From: an uncultured Elusimicrobia bacterium
GTDB lineage: Bacteria > Elusimicrobiota > Elusimicrobia > Elusimicrobiales > UBA9959
Direction of reading: 5' to 3'
Length of the DNA: 39,586 nucleotides
Assembly: GCA_903879915.1 (NCBI GenBank)
Contig: CAIRNJ010000097.1
Span: forward strand, 1-39,586
Of this stretch, positions 24,342 to 31,314 are shown one piece after another (position 1 is the first letter of the stretch; the number at the start of each line of letters is the position of its first letter). The notes under the pieces were generated by a model. It searched no databases. It saw only the letters and a list, made by a program, of their open reading frames with translations, and was not told the DNA's origin. The position numbers were made by a program, and so were the translations under genes.

Positions 24342-24863
24342 ATGTCTAAAGTAAGGTCTTTCGCCCCCGTAGCCGGGCGCGGGGCCGCCGCGCTTATACT
24401 GGGCAGCATGCCGGGCAGGGCTTCGCTGGAAGCCGGCGAGTATTACGCCCATCCGCGCAACTTGTTCTGGCCGATAATTGCCGGGACCTTCGGCGGCGTG
24501 TTCCCTTCGTCCTATCCCGCGCGCCTGCGCCTTCTTAAAGCCAACCGCACAGCTCTCTGGGACGTCCTGCGCTCCTGCGTCCGCCCCGGCAGCGCGGATT
24601 CGGATATTGAAAAGTCCTCCATCCGGCCCAATGACCTGGCCGCTTTCTTCCGCCGCCATCCAGGCATAAAGCGGGTGTTCTTCAACGGCGCGAAAGCCGA
24701 GGAATGCTACAAAAAATATGTTCTGCCCTCGCTGCCGCCGGCTTTCGCGGGCCTGACGTACCGCCGCCTGCCGTCCACCAGCCCCGCCCACGCGGCGCTG
24801 TCCCGCGCGCGTAAAGCGGCCTTGTGGAAGGCCGCCCTGACGCGGCCGGTAGAACCGGCCTGA
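24342..24863 (+). CDS. DNA-deoxyinosine / uracil glycosylase-family protein
   Basis: A 173-aa protein of the uracil-DNA glycosylase fold. The first active-site motif is LILGSMPGRASLEAGEYYAHPRN with the FW that follows (residues ~18-43), and the closing motif is LPSTSPAHA near 148. An ALWDVLRSC stretch lies near 70. This wording matches the hypoxanthine-DNA glycosylase (UDG family 6) group, which removes deaminated bases such as hypoxanthine and starts base-excision repair. Members are usually about 160-180 aa, as here. The gene lies 2 bp after the small membrane protein gene. Its link to the exporter operon is probably only transcriptional. Confidence 0.8.
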   Translation: MSKVRSFAPVAGRGAAALILGSMPGRASLEAGEYYAHPRNLFWPIIAGTFGGVFPSSYPARLRLLKANRTALWDVLRSCVRPGSADSDIEKSSIRPNDLAAFFRRHPGIKRVFFNGAKAEECYKKYVLPSLPPAFAGLTYRRLPSTSPAHAALSRARKAALWKAALTRPVEPA

Positions 24864-24892
24864 CTTTTTGTATCATAGCGGTAGAGGCTGCG

Positions 24893-25819
24893 ATGAAAAA
24901 ATACAGAGCGCTGGTCCTGTTCCCCCTGCTGTTCCTGGCCGCCGGCTGCGGAACCGCCGGCAGGTATCCCCTGGTCAATCCTTCCCTGAAGAACCTGGTA
25001 CGGACGCCGCTGCCGCCCGCCAGGCTGAAGGTGGAAGAACTGGTACGGCGGCAGATCGGATCCGGGGCTGCCGGGCACATCTCCGTTTATTTTCAGTCCC
25101 TGGCCACCGGCTACTGGTTCGGCATAAACGAGCAGGAAAAGTTCATCCCGGCCAGCCTGCTGAAAGGCTATCTCCTTGTAATGTTCCTTAAAGCGGCCGA
25201 GACCGATCCCGGGCTGCTCCATAAGCAGGTAGAACTTAAGGATTATTCCTGGCTGTTCGCTAACAACACGGCCCCGTTGCCGCAGATAAAGCCTGACCAG
25301 GAGCTGGTTTTCGGCAGGTCCTACACGGTCGAGCACCTGCTGGGCCACATGATAGCGGAATCGGACAATAACGCCGCCTATAACCTGCAGATGAACTTCC
25401 TGCCGGGGGGGCTCGCGCGGGTGCTGCACGACTACGGCATCGAGATGCCCGATAAAGAGGTCCCTTTCGTGACCGTAAATAATTACATGATGCTGCTGCT
25501 TTCCCTTTACAACGCTTCCTACCTGTCCCTCGGGATGTCCCAGAAAGCCCTTGCCTACCTGGCCGATTCGCATTTCCGGTCGGGGCTTGTGGCCGGCGTT
25601 CCTCCGGGCGTGAAGATCGCCCATAAATTCGGCGAGCGCCTGCTAAGTACGAGCGACGGCCAGCTTATGCAGCTGCACGATTGCGGCGTGGTCTACCACA
25701 AAAAAACCCCGTACCTGCTGGGGATAATGACACGGGGTTCCGATCTCAAAGCCCTGGAGAAAGTGATAACCGACATCTCCGCGCTGGTCTATGCCGAGGT
25801 GGACGCCTCCGCGAAATAG
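24893..25819 (+). CDS. Serine beta-lactamase-fold lipoprotein (class A-related)
   Basis: A 308-aa protein with a lipoprotein signal (MKKYRALVLFPLLFLAAGC, lipid-modified Cys19). The penicillin-recognising fold shows S88-x-x-K91 (PASLLKGY), an SDN triad element (AESDNNAAYNL, near residue 160) and KFG in place of the usual KTG (IAHKFGERL, near 245). The glutamate of the class A omega loop is not obvious, so efficient beta-lactam hydrolysis is doubtful. A D,D-peptidase, esterase or peptidoglycan-related role is as likely. ATG 24893 is chosen because it starts the signal peptide; the frame is open further upstream into the glycosylase gene. It is the last gene of the + strand block. Confidence 0.82.
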   Translation: MKKYRALVLFPLLFLAAGCGTAGRYPLVNPSLKNLVRTPLPPARLKVEELVRRQIGSGAAGHISVYFQSLATGYWFGINEQEKFIPASLLKGYLLVMFLKAAETDPGLLHKQVELKDYSWLFANNTAPLPQIKPDQELVFGRSYTVEHLLGHMIAESDNNAAYNLQMNFLPGGLARVLHDYGIEMPDKEVPFVTVNNYMMLLLSLYNASYLSLGMSQKALAYLADSHFRSGLVAGVPPGVKIAHKFGERLLSTSDGQLMQLHDCGVVYHKKTPYLLGIMTRGSDLKALEKVITDISALVYAEVDASAK

Positions 25820-25843
25820 CCCGTTCCAAGCCGTATAAATGAA

Positions 25844-25871
25844 AACGGCCGGGAAGCTGCTCCCGGCCGTT
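25844..25871 (-). terminator. Rho-independent terminator for the rubredoxin end of the - strand operon
   Basis: An 11-bp perfect stem (AACGGCCGGGA / TCCCGGCCGTT) with a 6-base loop lies between the convergent lipoprotein and rubredoxin genes. Read leftward it is followed by TTTTC, a usable U-tract. Read rightward it is followed by GC-rich DNA, so it mainly ends the - strand transcript, 17 bases beyond the rubredoxin stop. Confidence 0.75.
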
Positions 25872-25887
25872 CCCGCGGGCGCGCCGC

Positions 25888-26049
25888 TCAGCTTTCTACT
25901 TCGAACTCCTCTTTGCCGGCCCCGCAGACGGGGCAGACCCAGGTGGCGGGCAGCTTTTCGAAGGCGGTGCCGGGGGGGATGTTGTTGTCTGGATCTCCCA
26001 CGGCGGGGTCATAGATGTAGCCGCAAAGCTTGCATACGTATTTTTTCAT
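25888..26049 (-). CDS. Rubredoxin
   Basis: A 53-aa rubredoxin. The two iron-binding knuckles are CKLCGY near residue 5 and CPVCGA near residue 38, with the usual YDPAVGDP and the W before the second knuckle. It is a small one-electron carrier, here most likely the donor to the desulfoferrodoxin and rubrerythrin encoded upstream. The ATG at 26049 has a strong AAAGGAGAT site. Longer in-frame starts would add residues before the MKKYVC start and are not supported. It is the last gene before the terminator. Confidence 0.97.
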   Translation of the reverse strand: MKKYVCKLCGYIYDPAVGDPDNNIPPGTAFEKLPATWVCPVCGAGKEEFEVES

Positions 26050-26075
26050 TTTTATCTCCTTTAAAACCGCGCTGG

Positions 26076-26456
26076 TCAGGCTTTCCAAAGCCCGTGCAGA
26101 TTGCAATAGGCCCGGGCCTCGAGCGTTTTAGGCTTGAAGCACAGGCAGAAAACAGCTTCCGGCGGCTGGCCGGGCTTGAGGAAGGCCCTGAACAGCCTGC
26201 CGTCGGCCATTATTTCGATGGACGCGATAAAATGCTTTTCTTCCATCGGGTGGGGGGCCGAGCCTACCTTGACCTTTATTTCCTTGTCCGTCCTCTCTAT
26301 CACGGGCACGTGCTTTTCCCTGGACGCGTCGGCGGCGTTCTCCTTCATCAGCTTCATGTCCTGGCCGCAGCAGACCAGCGTGCCGGCGCCCTCGTGCAGC
26401 ACTTCCACCAGGTTCTCGCATAGCTCGCAAGTGTAGATCTGTCTCTTCTGGGTCAT
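26076..26456 (-). CDS. dfx: Desulfoferrodoxin (superoxide reductase, 2Fe type)
   Basis: A 126-aa protein with both domains. The N-terminal rubredoxin-like centre uses Cys10, Cys13, Cys29 and Cys30. The superoxide reductase domain has Glu47-Lys48-His49 (EKHVP), His69, His75, Cys118 and His121 (YCNLHGLWK). It reduces superoxide to hydrogen peroxide without making oxygen, which is the strategy of anaerobes. It lies between Tpx (13 bp upstream) and rubredoxin (26 bp downstream), its probable electron donor. All active-site residues are present. Confidence 0.96.
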   Translation of the reverse strand: MTQKRQIYTCELCENLVEVLHEGAGTLVCCGQDMKLMKENAADASREKHVPVIERTDKEIKVKVGSAPHPMEEKHFIASIEIMADGRLFRAFLKPGQPPEAVFCLCFKPKTLEARAYCNLHGLWKA

Positions 26457-26469
26457 TTTTTTCTCCTTG

Positions 26470-27018
26470 TTACACCAGGTCTTTCAGGGCCTCCAGCACC
26501 GCGTCGTAGTCGGGCTCCTGGGTAACTTCAGGTACCAGCTGCACGTACTGCACTATGCCGTTCTTGTCCACGATAAAGATGGCGCGGGCGAGCAGGCGCA
26601 GGTCCTTTATAAGTATGCCCCAGGCCTTGCCGAAGTCGGCCTTCTGATAGTCCGAGAAAACGCGCACCGCTTTCACGCCGGCCGCGCCGCACCAGCGCCG
26701 CTGCGCGAAGGGCAGGTCCATGCTGACGGTCAGCACGCCCACGTCCGGGCCCAGCGCCTCGGCTTCCTTGTTGAAGCGGCGGGTCTGCAGGTCGCACACC
26801 GGGGTGTCCAGCGAGGGCACCGCGCTGATCACTGCCACCTTGCCGCCGTACACGCGCGAGAACTTCATGGGCAGCATGTCGTTGTCCGTAACTTTGAAGT
26901 CCGGCGCCGTCATGCCGACCTTGATCTCGTCGCCCTGCAGCACCATGGGCCGGCCCTGCATGGTAACCGTGCGCTTGACAGTTTCTTTCTTTACTTCTTC
27001 GTTGATATTTTCATCCAT
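26470..27018 (-). CDS. tpx: Thiol peroxidase (atypical 2-Cys peroxiredoxin)
   Basis: A 182-aa Tpx. The peroxidatic site is SLDTPVC with Cys75 and Thr72, and the resolving Cys110 lies in RRWCGAAGV. It removes hydrogen peroxide and organic peroxides using thioredoxin. The first ~15 residues (MDENINEEVKKETV) are an acidic/basic extension in front of the conserved core. In the operon it would dispose of the peroxide made by desulfoferrodoxin. The ATG has AAGGA upstream. It lies 21 bp after the rubrerythrin gene. Confidence 0.96.
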   Translation of the reverse strand: MDENINEEVKKETVKRTVTMQGRPMVLQGDEIKVGMTAPDFKVTDNDMLPMKFSRVYGGKVAVISAVPSLDTPVCDLQTRRFNKEAEALGPDVGVLTVSMDLPFAQRRWCGAAGVKAVRVFSDYQKADFGKAWGILIKDLRLLARAIFIVDKNGIVQYVQLVPEVTQEPDYDAVLEALKDLV

Positions 27019-27039
27019 AAAAGTTCCTTATGTGTCCGT

Positions 27040-27612
27040 TTACCAGTTCGCCGCGAGTACTTCGAAGTAGGCTTTGGGGTGGGCGCAGGCCGGGCAGTTC
27101 TCCGGGGCCGCGTCGCCCTCGTGCGTGTAGCCGCAGTTGATGCAGCGCCAGGCGGTCTTTTTATCTTTCTTGAAAACTTTGCCCTCTTCGATGTTCTTCA
27201 GGAAGCCGCGGTAGCGCGCCTCGTGCTGCTTCTCGGCCACCGAAATGGCTTCGAAGGTCTTGGCTACCGGCTCGAAGCCCTCTTCGCGGGCGGTCCTGGC
27301 GAAAGCCGGGTACATGCTGCCCCACTCGTGGTTCTCGCCTTCGGCGGAAGCTTTGAGGTTGGCTTTGGTGTCGGCTACCTTCCCGGCCGGGAAAGTGGCG
27401 GTTATGGCCAGGTCTCCGCCCTCGAGGAAGTTAAAAAAGCGCTTGGCGTGCTCTTTCTCCTGGTTAGCCGTTTCTTCGAAAGCCAGGCTTATCTGCATAA
27501 GGCCTTCTTTTTTCGCGGCGCTGGCGAAATAGGTGTAGCGGTTCCTGGCCTGCGATTCTCCCGCGAAGGCGGCAAGCAGGTTCTTTTCTGTCTGAGACCC
27601 TTTAAGCTTCAT
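27040..27612 (-). CDS. rbr: Rubrerythrin
   Basis: A 190-aa rubrerythrin with a ferritin-like diiron domain (EKNLLAAFAGESQARNRY near residue 9, FEETANQEKEHAKRF near 45, FEAISVAEKQHEARY near 118) and a C-terminal rubredoxin domain (CINCGYTHEG...CPACAHP, about 155-185). It acts as an NADH/rubredoxin-linked peroxidase in anaerobes. GGAGAAC precedes the ATG. It appears to be the first gene of a four-gene unit (rbr-tpx-dfx-rubredoxin), because a 63-bp gap with a palindrome separates it from the next gene upstream. Confidence 0.97.
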   Translation of the reverse strand: MKLKGSQTEKNLLAAFAGESQARNRYTYFASAAKKEGLMQISLAFEETANQEKEHAKRFFNFLEGGDLAITATFPAGKVADTKANLKASAEGENHEWGSMYPAFARTAREEGFEPVAKTFEAISVAEKQHEARYRGFLKNIEEGKVFKKDKKTAWRCINCGYTHEGDAAPENCPACAHPKAYFEVLAANW

Positions 27613-27652
27613 TTTTGTTCTCCTTTTTATTACCTTAAACGGGCATATGCGG

Positions 27653-27672
27653 GTTGCAGAATATTCTACAAC
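27653..27672 (-). promoter_or_regulatory. 20-bp palindrome upstream of rubrerythrin (putative operator)
   Basis: GTTGCAGAAT followed directly by ATTCTACAAC is a 20-bp inverted repeat with one mismatched pair. Its near edge is 41 bases from the rubrerythrin ATG and its far edge is 3 bases from the stop codon of the upstream TIGR02757 gene. It has an even centre with no spacer, unlike the odd-length PerR/Fur 7-1-7 box. TTGTAG (27671-27666) with CATATG 16 bp downstream could be a weak promoter overlapping it. The binding protein is unknown. Confidence 0.55.
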
Positions 27673-27675
27673 ATA

Positions 27676-28431
27676 TCAAACATTGTTGCCGCGGATGCCG
27701 GCCCTGGTGAGGGCAAAGTCGTACTTCACCGGGTCGCCCGGCGAGATCTTCCTGAAAAATGCCGTTATTTCCGAGGCGGTTTTCATGGAGGTATCCTTGC
27801 GCGCGGTCATGCCCAGGCGCATGGCTACCTGCCGCATATGCGTGTCCAGCGGCACTATCAGCCCGGCGGCCGGCACGCGCTGCCAAACCCCGGGATCCAC
27901 CGCGTCCTTGCGCGCCATCCAGCGCAGGTAAAGGTTCACCCGCTTGAAGGAGCTCTTCAGTTCGGGGCACGGGGTAAGGCTGGGGGCGCAGCCGCAGGTA
28001 TTGAAGCCGTTGATGAACGCGTAAATGGCCTTCTCTACCGTTGCCTCGCGTGCGTCGAGGCCTTTCAGGAACAGCGCCTCCAGCGAGCCGTGCGCCGCGC
28101 GGGCCTCCTTGATGTTCAGCAGGAAAACGGCCAGTTCCGCGCCGGTGGTGAAGCGGTGCTTGAAGGCGGCGAAGGTCTTTTTGATCAGAGCTTTATCCGC
28201 CTTCGCCAGCCACGCCGCCGGGGAAGGCCCCATCGGGCCCAGTACCTTCTCCACGCTTTTCAGTATCTGGTTCACGTTGCCGTAGGCCAGGCAGGCCGCT
28301 ATAAGTCCGGCGGTCTCCCTGTCCGCCGGGCTTTTATAGCGCCAGACGAATTCCAGCGGGTCCGGGTGTATGAATTCCGGCCTGTTGTATTCGCGGTAGA
28401 CCTTCTCGAAATAACTTTTTCCGGGTGTCAT
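27676..28431 (-). CDS. TIGR02757 (DUF2400) family protein
   Basis: A 251-aa soluble protein. The DRETAGLIAACLAYGNVNQI start, the RVNLYLRWMARKD stretch near residue 165, LIVPLDTHMRQVAMRLGMTARKD near 190, and the closing DPVKYDFALTRAGI are the conserved parts of the TIGR02757 family. Its biochemical role is not established as far as I know. The central RWM-x-R-x-D and PLDTH phrases resemble helix-hairpin-helix DNA glycosylase relatives, so a nucleic-acid role is possible. It lies 40 bp downstream of the Rrf2 regulator gene on the same strand and may share its promoter. It is all alpha-like with no signal peptide. Confidence 0.8.
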   Translation of the reverse strand: MTPGKSYFEKVYREYNRPEFIHPDPLEFVWRYKSPADRETAGLIAACLAYGNVNQILKSVEKVLGPMGPSPAAWLAKADKALIKKTFAAFKHRFTTGAELAVFLLNIKEARAAHGSLEALFLKGLDAREATVEKAIYAFINGFNTCGCAPSLTPCPELKSSFKRVNLYLRWMARKDAVDPGVWQRVPAAGLIVPLDTHMRQVAMRLGMTARKDTSMKTASEITAFFRKISPGDPVKYDFALTRAGIRGNNV

Positions 28432-28471
28432 GTTCAGCTCCGTCTCTCCCGCCTGGTTTAGCCCGCAATTC

Positions 28472-28879
28472 TTATTTCCGCATCGAAAATTCCGGTATCC
28501 TGCCGTTGAGCGCCGCTTCGAAGCGGCGGTTGGTCTCGGCCAGCAGGTCGCCGAACACGCAGCCCCGGCTGCCGCACACCTTGTGCCTGAGCAGGCAGTG
28601 GGTCAGGGCGGGGGGGCCGTCGAACACGGTGATGAAGTCGCGCACCCGGGCTTTCCTGCCGGCCGCGGACAGCGCGAACCCGCCTTTGGGGCCGCGCGCA
28701 GGCCTCACCAGGCCCGCCTTGGTGAGCTGCTGCAGCACTTTCGAAAGATGGTTGTAGGAGACGCCGAGGGCTTTGGCTATGTCCATGGCCGGGCTCAGCG
28801 GTTTTTCCTGCCCGGCCAGGTAGCCGGCGGTGTGCAGGGCTATGGCCGCCGCGTCGGAGATCCTGAGTATGTTCTGCAT
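28472..28879 (-). CDS. Rrf2-family transcriptional regulator with three Fe-S-type cysteines
   Basis: A 135-aa Rrf2 protein: winged helix in the first ~85 residues (ALGVSYNHLSKVLQQLTKAGLVRPARGPKGGFAL), then Cys95, Cys102 and Cys107 (CLLRHKVCGSRGC). The three cysteines are spaced as in the cluster-binding loop of IscR and NsrR, so it probably senses iron-sulfur state, nitric oxide or oxidants. A sigma70-type promoter with an inverted repeat over the -10 box lies in front of it, suggesting autoregulation. The downstream oxidative-stress genes are its obvious possible targets. The ATG at 28879 has an AAGGA site and lies 25 bases from the predicted transcription start. A longer frame upstream would read through the promoter. 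Confidence 0.93.
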   Translation of the reverse strand: MQNILRISDAAAIALHTAGYLAGQEKPLSPAMDIAKALGVSYNHLSKVLQQLTKAGLVRPARGPKGGFALSAAGRKARVRDFITVFDGPPALTHCLLRHKVCGSRGCVFGDLLAETNRRFEAALNGRIPEFSMRK

Positions 28880-28903
28880 GTTGACCCGTCCTTTATGGTA
28901 ATC

Positions 28904-28939
28904 TGGTATTAGTATACCAATATGTTCCGGAAATGTCAA
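28904..28939 (-). promoter_or_regulatory. Promoter of the Rrf2 gene with an overlapping operator
   Basis: Read leftward, a perfect TTGACA (28939-28934) is followed by a 17-bp spacer and TATACT (28916-28911). An inverted repeat TGGTAT-TAGT-ATACCA occupies 28904-28919 and covers the -10 box. A further TTACCA-like half-site lies just downstream. This layout is that of an autorepressed Rrf2 promoter. The start of transcription should lie near 28904, giving a 25-base leader. Confidence 0.75.
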
Positions 28940-28962
28940 CGGTCCGCGGCGGAAGCCGGGGC

Positions 28963-30060
28963 CTAATTCTTTATCGCCGGTATGTAGATGGCGAACGCGG
29001 CGCCGCCGCCGGGCTTGTTGTACGCGAAGATCCGCCCGTGCGCCTGCATCACCAGGCCGTAGACCGTGGACAGGCCCAGGCCCGTGCCGCTGCCTTTGGG
29101 CTTGGTGGTGAAAAAAGGTTCGAAGAGGCGGGGCATGACGTTCTCGGGGATGCCGGGGCCCGTGTCCGAAACTTCAAGAACGGCGTACTGCCCCTCCGGC
29201 AGCGAGGGCGGCAGGTCAGCGGGGCCCGCGTTGCGGGTGGTTATGGTCAGCGTGCCGGAACCGGCCATGGCGTCCCTGGCGTTGACGGCCAGGTTCATCA
29301 GGGCCTGCTTTATCTGCTCGGGGTCGGCGTTCACCAGGTTCAGGTCCCCGGCCAGCGCGTAGGCGGTAGTGACGTTCCTGCCCAGCAGACTGTCCAGCAG
29401 TATGCCCAGCTCTTTTACCGGGGCGTTGAGCAGCAGCGGCACCGGTTTGGCGTCGCTGCGCCGGGTGAACATCATAAGCTGTTTTATCAGGGCGGCGTAC
29501 TCCCTGGACGAGCGCATTATTTCGGTGGCGAGCTTCTCGCTGACCGACCCCGGCTTCAGGTCTTCGCCCACCAGGTCCATGGAGCCGATTATCACGGTGA
29601 GCAGGTTGTTGAAATCATGCGCGATCTGGCCGGCCATCAGGCCCAGGGATTCCAGCTTCTGGCTCTGGTTCAGCTGCTTCTCCAGCTCGGCTTCCCGGGT
29701 TATGTCGTGGCGCTGCGTGAAAAAATATCTGACCGTCCCGTCTGGGTCTTTTACGGGGCTTATCCTTATTTCCTCGGTGTAAAGGGTCCCGTCCTTGCGG
29801 CGGTTCACCAGGCGCCCGCTCCAGCGCCGCCCCGCTTTCAGCGTCGCCCACATGTCCCCGTAAAATTCTTTCGGGTGCTCGCCGCTTTTAAGGATGTCGG
29901 GCTTTTTCCCGATAACTTCGGCGCTCGCGTACCCCGTGAGCTCTTCGAAAGCGGGGTTAACGTACAGTATGACGCCGTCGGTATCAGTAAGGAAGAAAGT
30001 TTCCCGGGTCTGCTCGATGGCTTTCAGGAGCATGCCGGCTATTTCGGGAGTTATTTGCAT
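28963..30060 (-). CDS. PAS-domain hybrid-type histidine kinase without a receiver
   Basis: A 365-aa soluble kinase with one PAS domain (about 10-135: FFLTDTDGVILYVNPAFEELTGY, with a PAC-like RYFFTQRHDITREAE) and a HisKA/HATPase pair. The phosphorylated His lies in MAGQIAHDFNNLLTVI near residue 160. N, G1, F and G2 boxes are NLAVNARDAM, DTGPGIP, FEPFFTTK and GSGTGLGLS. The HDFNN H-box is typical of kinases that often carry a C-terminal receiver; here there is none, so it must act on a separate response regulator. Candidates are the stand-alone receivers at 30887, 32081 or 38078. ATG 30060 is preferred over an upstream start five codons earlier. There is no membrane segment. Confidence 0.92.
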   Translation of the reverse strand: MQITPEIAGMLLKAIEQTRETFFLTDTDGVILYVNPAFEELTGYASAEVIGKKPDILKSGEHPKEFYGDMWATLKAGRRWSGRLVNRRKDGTLYTEEIRISPVKDPDGTVRYFFTQRHDITREAELEKQLNQSQKLESLGLMAGQIAHDFNNLLTVIIGSMDLVGEDLKPGSVSEKLATEIMRSSREYAALIKQLMMFTRRSDAKPVPLLLNAPVKELGILLDSLLGRNVTTAYALAGDLNLVNADPEQIKQALMNLAVNARDAMAGSGTLTITTRNAGPADLPPSLPEGQYAVLEVSDTGPGIPENVMPRLFEPFFTTKPKGSGTGLGLSTVYGLVMQAHGRIFAYNKPGGGAAFAIYIPAIKN

Positions 30061-30216
30061 GCGGATATTGTACAAAAATAAGGTTTCCGGCTATTCTCTG
30101 CCCGGCGCTGCGGCGCCGCGCGGTCCGACGCGGGCGAACATTGCGGGCGGATATTATTGTATATTATCCTTGAATACGGATTTCAGCGGCGTCTGCCGCG
30201 CAGCACAGGAGAGCAA

Positions 30217-30867
30217 ATGTCACCCACCTCGAAACGGCGTCCTTACAAGATCGCGCTTATTTCCACCCACGGCACCGGGAAAACCACACTTTGCTTCGAG
30301 GTGGCGGCCGAGCTCAAGAAAAGGGGACTGAAGGTTAAAGTGTTCTCCGAGATAGCCGCGGCGGCTTTTGAACAGGGCATTCCCATCAACGAGAACACCA
30401 CGATGCCCGCCCAGCTGTATATCCTGATGCAGCACATTACAGAGGAACTGCGGGCCGCCATCCGCAATTACCAGGTGGTGGTCTGCGACCGCAGCGTGTT
30501 CGACAACCTGGTCTATATGGAGCGGCGCTGCGGCAGCAACGCTTTCATCCGGGATTTCCTGCGCGGCTATGCCGAGAAGTTCCCGTACGACGTCATCTAC
30601 AAGCTGCCCATGGTCGACGCCGAGATCACGGACGACGGCATAAGGGAAGCGCAGAACAAGGAATTCCAGACCGATATTTACCTGCGCCTGAACACCCTGC
30701 TCGGGGACCTCGGGATCGAGCACCGGACGCTGCCCGCGCCGGTTTCCGAGCTGCGCAAGGAATGGGCCGACCTGATAGTGGGCGAGACGCTCAGGGCCGT
30801 AGGGGCGCATCCCGCCGGGAAAACCCCGCAGGAGGGCGGCAAAGTGGCCGGCGCCGCCGCCCATTAG
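30217..30867 (+). CDS. P-loop NTPase/kinase (AAA_28-like)
   Basis: A 216-aa protein with Walker A in STHGTGKTTL near residue 18, a YQVVVCDRSVFDNLVYMERR stretch near 90 (Walker B/DRS motif of nucleoside and NadR-type kinases), and a LNTLLGDLGIEHRTLP C-terminal region. The DRS-x-x-D motif resembles thymidylate-kinase-like and AAA_28 proteins that phosphorylate a small molecule or nucleotide. The substrate is not known. The ATG at 30217 follows AGGAGAG; the reading frame is open 60 bases upstream but that part is not needed. A receiver-domain gene begins 20 bp downstream, so the two are co-transcribed. Confidence 0.75.
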   Translation: MSPTSKRRPYKIALISTHGTGKTTLCFEVAAELKKRGLKVKVFSEIAAAAFEQGIPINENTTMPAQLYILMQHITEELRAAIRNYQVVVCDRSVFDNLVYMERRCGSNAFIRDFLRGYAEKFPYDVIYKLPMVDAEITDDGIREAQNKEFQTDIYLRLNTLLGDLGIEHRTLPAPVSELRKEWADLIVGETLRAVGAHPAGKTPQEGGKVAGAAAH

Positions 30868-30886
30868 GCCACAGGAGGGGAAACCT

Positions 30887-31255
30887 GTGAAAGTACTTAT
30901 AGCGGACGACGATCCTATCTTTATCTCCCTGATGGTGGTGGATATCCTGGCCGGCGAGGGGTACGAGGTGGTGCAGGCGGAGAACGGGCGGGTGGCCTGG
31001 GAACAGCTGCAGGCGGAGGCCGTCGACCTGGCGGTGCTGGACATGAACATGCCGGACATGGACGGCGTAGAGCTCATAAAGCTCATACGGGCGGACGAAA
31101 GATTCGCGAAACTTCCCGTGATGGTGCTGACCATAGGCTTCAGGGCCAAAGATATTGTGCAGGAGAACGACCCTTCCGTCACGGATTACATGACCAAGCC
31201 TTTCGACGTGGACGACATGCTGGCGAAAGTAAGGCAGATGCTGCCGGCCCGGTAA
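30887..31255 (+). CDS. Single-domain response regulator (CheY-like)
   Basis: A 122-aa receiver domain with acidic pocket DDD at 7-9, phosphoacceptor Asp52 (VLDMNMPDMDG), switch Thr in MVLTIGF and Lys in TKPFDV. It has no output domain. It starts at a GTG with a very strong AGGAGGGG site, 20 bp after the P-loop NTPase gene, and is followed within 6 bp by a strong bidirectional terminator. The nearby PAS kinase is a possible partner. Confidence 0.93.
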   Translation: MKVLIADDDPIFISLMVVDILAGEGYEVVQAENGRVAWEQLQAEAVDLAVLDMNMPDMDGVELIKLIRADERFAKLPVMVLTIGFRAKDIVQENDPSVTDYMTKPFDVDDMLAKVRQMLPAR

Positions 31256-31260
31256 AGGCC

Positions 31261-31298
31261 AAAAAACCGCCGCCGGGAATTCCCGGCGGCGGTTTTTT
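31261..31298. terminator. Perfect bidirectional terminator
   Basis: A 38-bp perfect palindrome: six A, a CCGCCGCCGGG arm, an AATT centre, the complementary arm and six (then a seventh) T. It lies between the convergent receiver gene (ending 31255) and the hypothetical gene (ending 31315) and has a U-tract in both directions, so it can end both transcripts. Confidence 0.93.
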
Positions 31299-31314
31299 TA
31301 TGGTCAGGCGGACC

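Noticed and set aside
25839-26423. A 194-codon + strand frame over the rubredoxin and desulfoferrodoxin genes
   Set aside because: It begins at the terminator hairpin and runs antisense to two genes with complete metal-binding sites.
26467-28461. A 664-codon open frame on the + strand opposite tpx, rbr and the TIGR02757 gene
   Set aside because: The - strand genes have full catalytic motifs and ribosome binding sites; this frame has neither.
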